A DNA stretch of 64,000 nt from Mesodorylaimus sp. YZB2_4 (lineage: Eukaryota; Nematoda; Enoplea; Dorylaimida; Dorylaimidae), in contig JASANH010000125.1 of NCBI GenBank assembly GCA_030248295.1, positions 98,003 through 162,002 of the forward strand, given 5' to 3'. Positions 24,044 through 33,895 of the stretch are shown piece after piece. The position numbers were made by a program, and so were the translations under genes. Numbering within the stretch: the first letter of the stretch is position 1; every line of letters begins with the position of its first letter. The notes below the pieces were generated by a model. The model did not search any database, was not told where the DNA came from, and saw only the letters and a list, made by a program, of their open reading frames with translations.

Positions 24044-24600
24044 GACTGATCTTTTCAAGTGTTTTGTTGGTCTCGTTTTCGTTATTTCTCCGTTAATTCG
24101 TCTGAAAAAGATCAGGTGAACTTTTGGGTCCTCCAGCTCCTCTAACTAATCCCTGAAACATTCAGCCACCCCTCATTTGTGGCAATATTCGAAGCTATTT
24201 CCACAAAACCGGCTGTTCCGCAACTGATTTTTCTCAAATTTATTATATGAACTCACAGAAAAGAAGCTTATCCTCAGTGTAGTCCACGTGAACGAGAACG
24301 AAGATTAATGAAAGAGGTACGTGGTGGAACCAAGGTGCCAACAATCGGTTTTTATTTACTTAGCGCACCCCTTACATTTTTTGTCCATTACCGAATAAAA
24401 CAGGAAACAAGTTTTCATATCAGAAAACGGGCGCGAACACTAACCGCAAGCGATGCCTCTGTGCGATGCGATGCGCGAACACTAACCGCAACTCGATTTT
24501 TTTCAGCTTTACTGTTAGAGCCACAAAATGGGACAAACGGTTTGCAATTGATTTCACGCGTTCACTTGCCAAATCTATTTGGTATCGTCTAATCCTAACC

Positions 24601-24874
24601 CTAGCCGACCGAATTTAGATTTGTTGAACACTGGCATGTGGATATGCTGGAGGATTTCGAGCAAGTGGCGACAGTACCGCCCAAACTTTGACATCGCCTG
24701 GCGCAAATTCTACAATCGCTGACTTGGACCGAAGCTAAAAAATATTGTGTAAAACATAAATCTAACATATCCGAGAAATCTAAGATGCTTACTGAGGGCA
24801 CGTTTTCTATCGTTGTGCGGCACCGCGCAAACCATTGCCAGCATAAAAAATAGGAATGAAATCGTTCCTTTCAT
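24601..24874 (-). CDS. CS-alpha-beta-like secreted peptide, copy B (2 exons)
   Basis: Same structure as copy A: exon 1 (24,874-24,793) with signal peptide and HNDRKR site, exon 2 (24,734-24,601), 71 residues. Cysteine spacing C-x2-C-x3-C-x9-C-x8-C-x-C is unchanged, while residues between the last cysteines differ (SKSSSIST against SKSLGQFP in copy A). Signal-peptide exon, intron and promoter are nearly identical to copy A. Changes are concentrated in the mature peptide, as is usual for defence peptides. The 2.9-kb transposon begins about 110 bases beyond the stop codon, in the 3' flank, so the reading frame is intact. Confidence 0.75.
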
Positions 24875-24923
24875 TTTCTCCAACGTCCTTGAACTCCCAT
24901 TGATTAGGGCTTCGAAGCTTCAA

Positions 24924-24929
24924 CTTATA
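24924..24929 (-). promoter_or_regulatory. TATA box of peptide copy B
   Basis: TATAAG on the minus strand, 50-55 bases before the ATG at 24,874, as in copy A. Confidence 0.65.
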
Positions 24930-25115
24930 AACAGTCTATCATTAAAGACACCGCCATGTCGGGAAAACTATCAATGATTCTTCTTTAGTATTTGTGAAAC
25001 CTGCTCGTATTATATTTCTTTGGTGCACATGAGCTTGGTGAACAGGTGAATAGATTCGCACCAGTATTTTCGTTTTGACTTCTGCCCATTACAAAATAAA
25101 GCTTCGTGATTACAA

Positions 25116-26270
25116 AAAAACTTGATAGCTACCTGTTTTTGACGAGCGGCCAAGCATGTAGAAAATACTGCCTGGGTTCGCGAAATTTATAAATGTATGG
25201 AATAAAATAAAACTGATTAAAATTAATATAATATAAATTCAAAAAAGGATATTCTAATAAACTTTGGAAGATCCTTATTCTCGATAGTCTCTATCCATGA
25301 TCTTCTGGATAGAATCTATCCTTGAGTTCGCACAAGCGCGTAGCATATGGTAAAAAAGGAAGAGCCGCCGCACAAAGCGTCAGTGTGTGCGAGACTCCCA
25401 GAGACTGCCTAATACATAGTACTGAAAATAGACGGAGGAGGAGGACAAATGATCATGAGTAGCCTGCGGGGAAAAAGCGTCAAAAAAGCAGCCGTGCCCA
25501 CCCAACAGATTGACTGAAAATTGTGAATTTGTGCGTGTCATGTGCGATGATATTTGAGATTGGCCTTTAAGAGTGTACAAAATGATGCAGAGCTAGGCAG
25601 TGTAGATAAGCTACTACATGGCTGATGAACTTATAACTAACCATGCAAGACTTTTAGTCCAATGCTCGCAGTAGTGCCCTGTGCATTTGCATGGGTCTGT
25701 GTTGTTACGTGACCAGTTTGGTTGCTGTTTGCTGCTCAGGGTGATGTGTTCGAGTATTATTATTACCGTAGGGTTCTACGCCAGATAAATGGACACTGTA
25801 AATGCAATTGCAAATTCTTTGTCTGGTCGATTTGGAGCAGAGCAAAGTCGCCGAGGAAAAGCAAAGTTGTCGTCGCAATTTCATAGCAAAGTCGCCGAGG
25901 CTGGACTTTGTCAGGAATGTTTTTGTTATATTCAAGGTGAACAAAGGTAGATGAGCCTGCAGGCTGACTGATCATGAGCCTTACAATAGCCGGAACAAAT
26001 GCCACAGTGTGCAGTTTTCGAACGTCCCAAACTCGCTCACTCTTTTGTTACTTCATTAGATGTATGGTAGTTTCCGCCAGCTATTATTTCTCAGCAGGGT
26101 TTGCCTCTTTGCTGCACCCTGCAAATGGTCTAACTCTCGGGTACCCGAGTGTATGCTCACCTGCTTACCAAGCTTATAAGCACCCATAAAAAGGAGCAGG
26201 TTTTACAAACACTGACGGGAAATTGCAGATTCGAATGCGATGCCAGCGGTGTCTTTCATGTAGAGCTCTT
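25116..26270. other. Gene-free stretch
   Basis: No gene recognised. Open frames near 25,380-25,580 and 25,700-26,000 show no motif. Confidence 0.4.
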
Positions 26271-26276
26271 TATAAG
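26271..26276 (+). promoter_or_regulatory. TATA box of peptide copy C
   Basis: TATAAG, 53-58 bases before the ATG at 26,329, with TTTATAAGTT context as in copies A and B. Confidence 0.65.
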
Positions 26277-26328
26277 TTAGCGCCACGCAGCTTTTAATCA
26301 AGCAAAATTTGAGGACAGAGTTGTGAAA

Positions 26329-26649
26329 ATGATGGGCACAATTTTATTCATGTTTGTTAATTTGGCGATCGTCTGTTCTGTGCCACATAACGATAGAAAA
26401 CGAGCTCTTTGTAAATATTTATAAGTTTGCAGTTTTTGACTTTGAAAATTTAAAATTCTGTTTTAATTTTTAGCCCTAGCCTACGTCAACAACTGCAGAA
26501 GCTGCGAGATTCTGTGCCAAAGCTCTGGGGGTATCGTGAATGCTTGTGCGAGATCTGGAGGCAAGAAGGGCGGGCGGCTCTTGTGCTCCTGCGAAACTGG
26601 GCCATCGTGTCAAGAACATGAAGATGGATCGATCGTTTGCGTGGGATGA
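26329..26649 (+). CDS. CS-alpha-beta-like secreted peptide, diverged copy C (2 exons)
   Basis: Exon 1 (26,329-26,410) encodes signal peptide MMGTILFMFVNLAIVCSVP and the same HNDRKR site; exon 2 (26,474-26,649) encodes the mature region. The precursor is 85 residues. The intron is 63 bases, phase 1, at the same place as in copies A and B. The cysteine core is C-x2-C-x3-C-x9-C-x12-C-x-C, with a basic, glycine-rich loop before CxC. Two more cysteines follow in a C-terminal extension of about 18 residues, giving eight in all. It lies on the opposite strand to copies A and B. Probably a defence peptide of the same family with a changed disulfide pattern. Confidence 0.72.
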
Positions 26650-27526
26650 CCGATGCCAAAATGATAAACAGTACATATTTATGTACAGTAACGTATGATT
26701 CCCACGTAGCACTGAATCATGTGCGTGTAAATGGAGCTAAAAGCATTGGGGGAATCTTTCTCATTCGACGTAGAACCGGGAATAATACTGAACTTATCAT
26801 TTGCTTCTTTCACTTACCATAATCATATATCAAATCAAGATAACTAAATGCTACCTAGACTAAAAAGTATGATGGTATCATTCTTTATGGTACACCCGAT
26901 AATGTGAAAAGAGCTTCCACAGCCCAGAACCATATGGAATTCTGGTATCCACGTGGAAACCACGGGGATTCCGTGTTCTGTCTTCGGTTGAGCACATACT
27001 GTATGTGCTAACAGCTTTCGACAGTTCTCGTTCAGGCTAGTACGTTGATTTTTTTGTTGGCAAACATGGCTGTCTATTGGAGCATGTCGATTCCCACCAA
27101 CAACTCTACGCGGAAAAATGAAATCAGAGGTCAAATCTTTAAATATGCAGCATAGCTTTGCAAGCTACCGATACATGGTTCAGATTATCAGTTTCGTGTC
27201 CTGAGCAAAATTTTCTTGAGATGTTATCACTGTTTTATTAGTTGCATAAACAATAAAAAAGAATTTTTCGAGAGCCTGGTAATTTGGTAGTTATGCTATT
27301 ATAACGTTTTTCCATTTAGTCGGAGATTATCATTCCTCCTAGTTACACTCATCGTGATGAAGTAAAGTAAAAACGAAAAAACATCATGAGTACGTAGTGA
27401 ACTTCCCGACACTTACACTGAATTCGATCTTTTACTCTATTTCCAAGGAGCATACTCGTGACTAAACAAGGCATCGTTACTATTTGTTCTGAGCACCGTT
27501 TTGAACGAGTCTATTACATTGTTTGT
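26650..27526. other. Gene-free stretch
   Basis: No gene recognised. A short perfect palindrome AGCACATACTGTATGTGCT-like motif lies at about 26,991-27,010, and imperfect inverted repeats surround it (26,900-27,010). Confidence 0.4.
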
Positions 27527-28372
27527 TCACGCTTTACAGCAGCCTAAACCATTTTCACATAGTCCCAAATGAATGAAACCAGCGCAGGACGGGTTCTTCT
27601 TGATGTCCACGCAAGTCCCTTCGCAGCTGCCTTGACCGCCGCCACTTTTTCCCATTTGGGGCGGAGCAGGAGCAGGCTCTGGGGCAGGTGCAGGTGCAGG
27701 TGCAGGCTCTGGGGCAGGTGCAGGGGCTGGCTCTGGGGCAGGAGCTGGCGCAGGAGCAGGAGCAGGGGCGGGGGCTGCAGGCGGCGCAGCAGCAGGTGGA
27801 TGTCCTACTTCTTCAGAGCTTTTGCTTTCGCTGGACGCTGCAGTAGCAGGAGCAGCGGCAGGCGCATGACTAGGTTCACTGTCCAAACAGCAGCCCAAGC
27901 CGTTCTCGCACAATCCCAAAAAAATGTATCCTGAACAGCTTGGTTTCTTCTTGATATCGACGCATGTGCCATGACAGCGTCCAGAACCACCCGCACTAGA
28001 TGGCACTGGAGCGGGTGCAGGTGCTGGAACGGGTTCTGGCGCTGGAGCTGGAGCTGGAGCCGGCGCTGGAGCCGGCGCTGGAGCGGGTTCTGGAGCAGGA
28101 GCTGGTGCTTGTTTGGGCATCGATTCGGGTGGAGATACCTCTGCGACATGTGGTGGGTCTGCTACTACAGCTTCGCTGACGCCCTTTCCTCCGCCTCCTA
28201 AGCAGCATCCCAAACCATTCTCGCACATGCCAAGGTGAATATATCCATCACAGGAAGGACTCTTTTTGATATCCACGCAAGAACCAGAACAAGAGCCTCG
28301 TTTAGACCTTGCTGGTTCCAAAGGCGTGGCCATGGACATGGCCACAAGGCTGATGAGAATCAAGGCACGCAT
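27527..28372 (-). CDS. Three-domain six-cysteine (CC) peptide precursor
   Basis: 281 residues. A signal peptide (1-15, MRALILISLVAMSMA) and a short propeptide ending SKR (25) precede three repeats of a roughly 31-residue domain (about 26-57, 132-162, 248-281). Each has C-x3-C-x8-C-x8-C-x5-CC and a core like CVDIKKNPSC-GYI-LG-CENGLGCC. Two long linkers of Pro-Ala and Pro-Glu separate them. The terminal CC resembles beta-defensin frameworks but the spacing differs; I do not recognise the family. The coding region is uninterrupted. A 5' UTR intron (28,440-28,375) ends two bases before the ATG, and a TATATAA box lies at 28,515-28,522. Probably secreted; the linkers may tether domains or be cut. 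Homologs lie at 34,902-35,129 and 38,096-38,587. Confidence 0.75.
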   Translation of the reverse strand: MRALILISLVAMSMATPLEPARSKRGSCSGSCVDIKKSPSCDGYIHLGMCENGLGCCLGGGGKGVSEAVVADPPHVAEVSPPESMPKQAPAPAPEPAPAPAPAPAPAPAPAPEPVPAPAPAPVPSSAGGSGRCHGTCVDIKKKPSCSGYIFLGLCENGLGCCLDSEPSHAPAAAPATAASSESKSSEEVGHPPAAAPPAAPAPAPAPAPAPAPEPAPAPAPEPAPAPAPAPEPAPAPPQMGKSGGGQGSCEGTCVDIKKNPSCAGFIHLGLCENGLGCCKA

Positions 28373-28374
28373 GG

Positions 28375-28440
28375 CTAAAACGAAGAAATTGACTTATGAG
28401 TCACAATGGCAGCTCATCAAAAAATACTCTACGTAATTAC
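28375..28440 (-). other. 5' UTR intron of the three-domain gene
   Basis: Donor GAG/GTAATT at 28,440 and acceptor TTTTAG ending at 28,375, leaving only CC before the ATG. The homolog at 34,902-35,129 has the same AG-CC-ATG arrangement. Confidence 0.55.
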
Positions 28441-28514
28441 CTCCAAAATTCGAGCTACAAGTCACCGCCGAAACTCCTATCAGGAGACATGGGGCAGAAT
28501 ATTTAGCACCAACA

Positions 28515-28522
28515 TTATATAA
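28515..28522 (-). promoter_or_regulatory. TATA box of the three-domain gene
   Basis: TTATATAA about 145 bases upstream of the ATG and 75 upstream of the 5' UTR donor, leaving room for a short first exon. Confidence 0.5.
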
Positions 28523-29621
28523 CGCATTTGGAATCCGCTTCAGTTTCTCAATCCAGTCATGCAAATCAATTGTCCCAAACTATTTCAGGCTTGCCCTGTG
28601 TCGAAACGCTTTTACGCGGGTGACAACTAGGTTTGACTGATTATTGCTAAAGCGCGGGGAGAGAGCGTTGATTGACACCGTTTTCGAATTGTACAGTTGC
28701 CACGACTGCGCACTCCATCTTATGAACATGGGCTGTGCGGGAAGACGCTTGACATCTGTGAGTTATGACCGATAACCTACATAAAACCAGTTTCGCTATC
28801 TCAAGTGCATAAATGACGTACGCTAAGACAGATTGCCTAACAAAAACAATTGATCGTCGCGCGGCTCGAGCTTGAGATTATGCTACGCTTTCTTTTGAAT
28901 AAGTTCGATCTAATAATCAGGGCTGAAGATCATCTCACCGTTTGCGAAACGCGACGTCTGACTCTCGCTGCTCACACACTGATTGATCACCTCCAGTCTC
29001 CCAAGCTCTAAGCCGGATGCATTGCGTAGCGTGGCATTGAATATGGACTTCACGTGCCAAATTGCCTGCCAGTTATTCAATGCTCTATCAAATTGAGTAA
29101 ATCTTGTGCCAGGTGGCGCATGCCTTCTAAAATTAGTTCTCTTACGGTCCGATGGCTCAACCAGAACGTAGGCGCGATGGGAAATAAGAATTTGAAGCGA
29201 TGCGATGTATGTGGTATGTTCGAAGAAGGTGACAATATATTCAGGCGATAATGACTTCTAAACACCAGCTTAATTCTAATGTCGGCGCACATTTTTGCAA
29301 CCTATAATCTGTCCAGCAAAAAGCATTTGCTTAGGTGGTCTCACAAAGCGCAGAAAGCGGTTTGTCGAAGATAATCCCACCGCGTGGTCATAGGACTCTC
29401 GCTCCTTGCACGCCAGGCCCACACTCGATCGCCGACATGTTCCGGGTGAGGAGACAAGCCAAACGAGACGGAGGCCGTGAAACGCCGTCAGGGTCAGACC
29501 CCACCTACCATCGCCCCATGAAGGCAGTGTCCTGTCCAGGATTCCCTCATGGGAAAAACTGCATGAGGAGACACAGAGCCCGAAGCTGCCTTGCGCCGTC
29601 CTCACTCGACCTCGCATCTGG
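28523..29621. other. Gene-free stretch
   Basis: Open frames at 29,054-29,292 and 29,335-29,620 have no recognised motif. The latter runs into the gene fragment that follows. Confidence 0.4.
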
Positions 29622-29745
29622 CAGTTCCTGTGATGGATATATTCACCTTGGCATGTGTGAGATTGGTTTGGGATGCTGCTTAGGAGGCGAAGGAAAGGGC
29701 GCCAGCGAAGCTGTTGTAGCAGACCCACCTCATGTAGCAAGGCAT
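29622..29745 (+). pseudogene. Fragment of the three-domain CC gene
   Basis: About 120 bases nearly identical to the first domain and following linker of the 27,527-28,372 gene (SSCDGYIHLGMCE-IGLGCC then SEAVVADPPHVA), in the opposite orientation. The first two cysteines are missing and the flanks are unrelated. The adjacent parent has N where this has I in CENGLG. A copied fragment, not a gene. Confidence 0.75.
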
Positions 29746-30118
29746 CATGCCCTACTGTTGCCCTTAGATTTTAGATAAGTGCAATACAACAAGCAGGGGC
29801 CATTGTCACAATTCGATCCTTATCCGACCATCCATGTCGCACCGCCAAGTGTCTGCTAGAGCCCGCTAATGCGAAATTCGAGAAAAGCCCGTGCCCTATT
29901 TGGAATGCGTGATCCGCTTTCACTTATTGGGGCTGCCGTTCTTTTATTCCATGCCGCATGCGACACATTTCAGTCTGACTTTTTACTATGCCGCTGGCTG
30001 AGTATTTACAGAAGACAGATCAAAATATGCAGCCGCCTGCAAATTATCGGTGTGAAACACCAATATTTTACCGCAAAACTAACACTTAAAGGCGTCAGCA
30101 TAAGCTTTGCACCGTGCA
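29746..30118. other. Gene-free stretch
   Basis: Nothing recognised. Confidence 0.4.
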
Positions 30119-31185
30119 AAGTCGAATTTCCGACTTTACAATTTGCTTTAAAAGATTTTTAAAACTTGGTTTTTCAAAGATTCCCTCAAGTTGGGTGCAG
30201 TTTTTTGCATATTTGGATATCAAATGTAAAGCTAAAGTGAAGACGATGGGGGTTATGTAGACAGCTTCACATATGGATAGGGGATATTTCCCGCTGGTCA
30301 AACCCTGTCTCCCAGTTGGCATAAACGAACAGGAGGTCTAAAAGTCGTCAATTTGGAGGGTTCCCCCGACTTTGTTTGGCGCCCAGTATCTCGGGACAAG
30401 TGAAAGATCAAACTTTTTTGCGATAAGCATTCGATTCCTCGTCCATTTGCGAACACGCTGATGTGTTGTTGATCGAGAAAGACCGAACGGCAACAGAACG
30501 GCAATAGTCATACCGGCTGTGAACCTGTTGCAACAGTGAACGCAGGGTTTTATTTTGGCGGCAGATAAAGGAAACTGTCCCAAAGACTGTGTCCCATTTT
30601 TTGCAATTGTCCATTTGTTTCTTTGAAAACTTAGCTTCATGGACGCAAGATATTCTGGCTCCTGCCGCTTCTAGTTCAGTAGAGCTCCTTTTCTCGCAAG
30701 CCAACATTTGCGATTGGTGGGAAAAGAAACCGAGTATGCGGCAGGCAGTTAGCAGAACAGGAAATGCTGTCACGAGCGAATAGGCTGTATTTTTGTTTTT
30801 CAATGGTTGTGGGCTTTTTTATTTTCCCCTAAGCCGTCAAAAACAAGTTTACTTACATGTGTTTTTTAGCTGAAAAAAATTCTATTTTCTGGGTTTTACT
30901 CGAAGTTGAAGTTGAACACATTGAAGTTTTTTTGTCGGTGCCGATTACGGGTAAAATCTTTTGTCCAATTCGTGCCAAAGTCACAGCCAGAAAATTGACA
31001 ATTGTTTACAGGTCAGCGGCCTAAAATATGCCCTATCCATATGTGTAGCTTTCAACATGGCCCCTCATCGTCTTCGCTTTAGCTTTACACTCGATATCCA
31101 GATATGCAAAAAAACTGCACTTAACTTGAGGGAATTTTCAAAAAACCAATTTTGAAAATCTTCAGAAATTTTTTTGAGAGTTCAA
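30119..31185 (+). mobile_element. hAT-type element fragment between long inverted repeats
   Basis: About 30,119-30,300 and 31,013-31,185 are inverted copies of each other (shared blocks TTCCCTCAAG, AAGCTAAAGTGAAGACGATG-like and CATATGGATAGGG). Between them, 30,590-30,740 plus strand reads ENLASWTQDILAPAASSSVE followed by LLFSQA. This matches the C-terminal dimerisation region of hAT transposases (PATSA-SER-FS motif). The rest of the transposase is absent, so the copy is non-autonomous. Confidence 0.55.
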
Positions 31186-31291
31186 AGTCAGGATCAGGCC
31201 AGACAATGAAAACCCCATTGGCACTCTCTCAATAATAAATGCAGCACCCAGCAAGTTTTCTATTTATTCTCAATTGGTTAATTAGCCGCTG

Positions 31292-32143
31292 TACGAGGGG
31301 AGTTCAAAAAGTTCGTAGCCTGACCATATTTTAATTGAAACTGTACAAGGTAATGCTCCTTCATTTTCGACATAACATCCCCTGAAACCAATGCGCTTGT
31401 TTAAACTTTGGTGCTCCGCGTGCACACCCGTAAAAAAATATTACTCACATTCCTCAAAAAACGCTTCAGTCGCTGGTTTCACTTCCTCAACACTCAATCT
31501 TTGTCAAAAGCTCCTATGACGTTTGAACTCTTCTCACGTATGCCAGGTCTTTTGGCACACATCGCGCAGACCTTGGATAAATTCAATTCCTCTGTAAAAT
31601 TGTTTCCGCTACCCACTGAAATGCCCATTTCCTCCGCTATCTAGACAACGTCTGTTCGAAGGGCCTTATTTCCCAATCTTTGCCTCAACATCGCATTTGT
31701 TGGTGTCGCTTCGGTTGGTCGTCCAGATCTTGGGTCATCTTCAATCGATTCTCCCCCATGTTTGAGCAAAGCAGACCCTTTTTTCACTGACGGCAATTTA
31801 GGTGCATTATTGCCGTACACTAAGACAATGCGATCGCTAATTTCTGTCGGCCTTAAGCCTTCTTTGGTTAAAAACTTGATGGCAGGCTGATTCGCAAAAT
31901 TTGTCGAATTTGTAATTTTTCTGACCTACTTCCAAATAGATGACCAAATATCAAGAACGCACCAATGGATCGGCGTGATTTTTTTGCAAGGCTTCATGAC
32001 CATATCTGAAGAACGCATGAATGAATCAGAGTTATTTTTTGTAGGGATTCTAGTGGGATGTACAGCAGTGAAAAGTACGAATTTCACTGCTGCAGCTCAC
32101 GCGGAAGGTACTCAGGCTACGAACTTTTTGAACTCCCTCCGTA
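31292..32143 (-). mobile_element. Internally deleted mariner
   Basis: Both inverted ends are present (TACGAGGGGAGTTCAAAAAG at 31,292; CTCCCTCCGTA ending 32,143). Sequence next to each end matches the 3,736-4,990 mariner in reverse orientation, for example the 31,865-32,000 block against 3,840-3,985. About 400 bases of the interior are missing, including most of the catalytic region. Confidence 0.8.
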
Positions 32144-32316
32144 GTTGCATAGCACCCATATGTCTTGGGGTACTGCGCAAATCTTTGATCACTACACCAA
32201 AACCAAAAAGGCAGGGACCGCCAAGAAGCCCTTGAGCCCCCTCTGCCTGTAAGAGTCATGCGGGGAGCCCATGGCTTCATTGAAGTCCTGCTTCGCGTTT
32301 TAGCTATTCTCAAGAT

Positions 32317-32341
32317 AAAACATCAAAGATCTGCTGCTATT

Positions 32342-32392
<51 letters not shown>

Positions 32393-32424
32393 AAAAAAAA
32401 AAAAAACATCAAAGATCTGCTGCT
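32317..32424 (+). mobile_element. Poly(A) tract flanked by a 22-base direct repeat
   Basis: The 22-base sequence at 32,317-32,338, which contains ACATCAAAGATCTGCTGCT, is exactly repeated at 32,403-32,424. Between them are only ATTC, 49 A, one C and 14 A. This is the signature of target-primed retroposition (target-site duplication plus tail) with almost no body. Confidence 0.7.
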
Positions 32425-33819
32425 GTTTGGACAGGCTCTATTAAGAAGATCAGCTGTTTTTCAAGCTCGATATACCTAACTCTACCACATCTCCATATTA
32501 ATGCCTACTTGCAGCTTGGTCTTCCGTCATCATATTCATCCATCAATAGAACCGTGGTGGGCCACGTCAGTTCGCTCGTGCGCGAGATTTCAGGGGAGAA
32601 GGGGCCAACCAAAATATTTTCATGAAAATGCTTGAATTCGGAGTTAAAGGATAAGCGCCAATCGCCCGAGTGAGGGTAGGGTGCGGGGCAGGGGCACATC
32701 TCCCGCCCTGCAAGAGGCAAAATTTTTTCAAAATGGCTCCTCGCCAGGCATAATTGCTCACTAGTCCATGTATTAATTTGCTATAAATACCCGCCTCAAG
32801 GCAAGATATCACAATCTCAAACTTAGCCAGAAACTCAAGCCTACCTCCTGCCAAAAGGCAAGAGGCTTCCGCATGGATTGTGACCGACCAAGCTTTTCAA
32901 CTTTAAAAATTAGGACCTGACTGAATTGATCCCTGAATGCGGGTCGACGAGAGATCAGGGTCGGTGCTCGATATCCTGCGACATGACTATTTTTCAATTC
33001 GTCACAGACTGACGTCGAATTAAAGTAGCTTGGGGCACTGGGTACGTTTTTGCAACACCAGGATCTATAGTAGATGATTTTATAGGACATACTTGATTTA
33101 CCGCGTCTTTTTAAATTGTAGCAGTAGAATGTAGACAATACAGATTATTTATATTACTCACCTAGCCTTTGTGACTGAACGTACGAGTATGTAATCTTCC
33201 TGCTATATATTTCATGTTAAGGCTAAAACCTATATAAGCGACCCGCTTGTCGGGCACGATGTCAGTGAAGACCTAGCTTCTTGCCTCAGCGGCTGCCCTA
33301 GTTAGTTTACAGATCTTACGATTCGAAACCAACAGACATCAGATCGCGTGGCTAGCCTGTGCCTACTAACCACATACTTATGCTCACGAATTAGGCTGAT
33401 CCCTGGAGGAAAAGTTGGGTTGGGTTGGGTTCCAAAAAAGGTCAACCTCCACAACTCAAAACCACTCCGCCAAAAAACCTGACCCAACCCAATCAGTTTA
33501 AAAAAGCTAAAAAAAATGGGCTGGGTTGTGTTTTTGGACCCAATGCTGGCCTAGAGGTTATGCAGGTACAGTAAAGTTATTCTTTGTCGCACCAACAAGT
33601 AAGCCGAATAAGAAGAACCTATGGTGAGTGTCAAGCTAGAGTTGCTTCATGGTAATGCTAAGTTAAGTCAAGTTAAGTATACGCACTTGTTACGTAGAGC
33701 GTCTAATGTTAGGGTTGCATGGCTGTTTTTGCTTTAGTGATTAGCTCTCTCACGGAGCCTGGGAATCTGGAAATTGAGCAACTAGCTTCAACCCGATATC
33801 TGATGCGAGTTAGGATGAA
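32425..33819. other. Gene-free stretch with repeat tracts
   Basis: A GC-rich block at about 32,650-32,740 resembles the MITE-like element at 9,432-9,696. At 33,413-33,432 and 33,480-33,530 there are GGGTTGGGTT / ACCCAACCC tracts. No gene seen. Confidence 0.4.
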
Positions 33820-33832
33820 GCTTCATCCTAAC
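33809..33832. repeat. Perfect 24-base palindrome at fragment breakpoint
   Basis: GTTAGGATGAAG is followed directly by its exact reverse complement. The right arm is the first part of the gene fragment at 33,820-33,895. Confidence 0.9.
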
Positions 33833-33895
33833 TTCTGGGTTGGCCGGATGAACAGGATCAGCAGGTCCAGCCATGCAAGAAGCCACCAACAAGGC
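33820..33895 (-). pseudogene. Fragment of the 34.9-kb CC peptide gene
   Basis: About 75 bases nearly identical to the prepropeptide part of 34,902-35,129 (the end of the signal peptide through AGPADPVHPANPEVR). No mature domain is present. It lies on the same strand as its parent, about 1.2 kb away. Confidence 0.75.

Larger units (their letters stand above)
21588..24489 (+). mobile_element. ISL2EU-like DNA transposon with long terminal inverted repeats
   Basis: Terminal inverted repeats of about 150 bases start GCGGTTAGTGTTCGCGC (left, 21,588; right, ending 24,447). The right terminus is repeated once more, ending 24,489. Inside, plus strand: a zinc-finger THAP-type start (CCFVKGCGSKYG at about 21,889, and, in another frame, RICSRRFVDCRPTKDNPYP at about 22,037) and a DDE nuclease (23,530-24,040). 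That nuclease has a YISPAYAGRTSD block and ADGGF, typical of the THAP plus DDE_Tnp_4 transposases of the ISL2EU group. Name and boundaries are inferred from these motifs. Confidence 0.7.
21095..25115. repeat. Duplicated unit B, interrupted by a transposon
   Basis: 21,095-21,587 matches 18,290-18,770, and 24,490-25,115 matches 18,775-19,405. The two parts are adjacent in unit A and separated here by the 2.9-kb element at 21,588-24,489. Confidence 0.85.

Noticed and set aside
26991..27010. Short palindrome as a transcription-factor site
   Set aside because: It is surrounded by other imperfect inverted repeats and not near a supported promoter.
27569..28201. Plus-strand Arg/Cys/Trp-rich frames opposite the three-domain gene
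   Set aside because: They are the reverse complement of Pro-Ala coding repeats and have no signal or domain.
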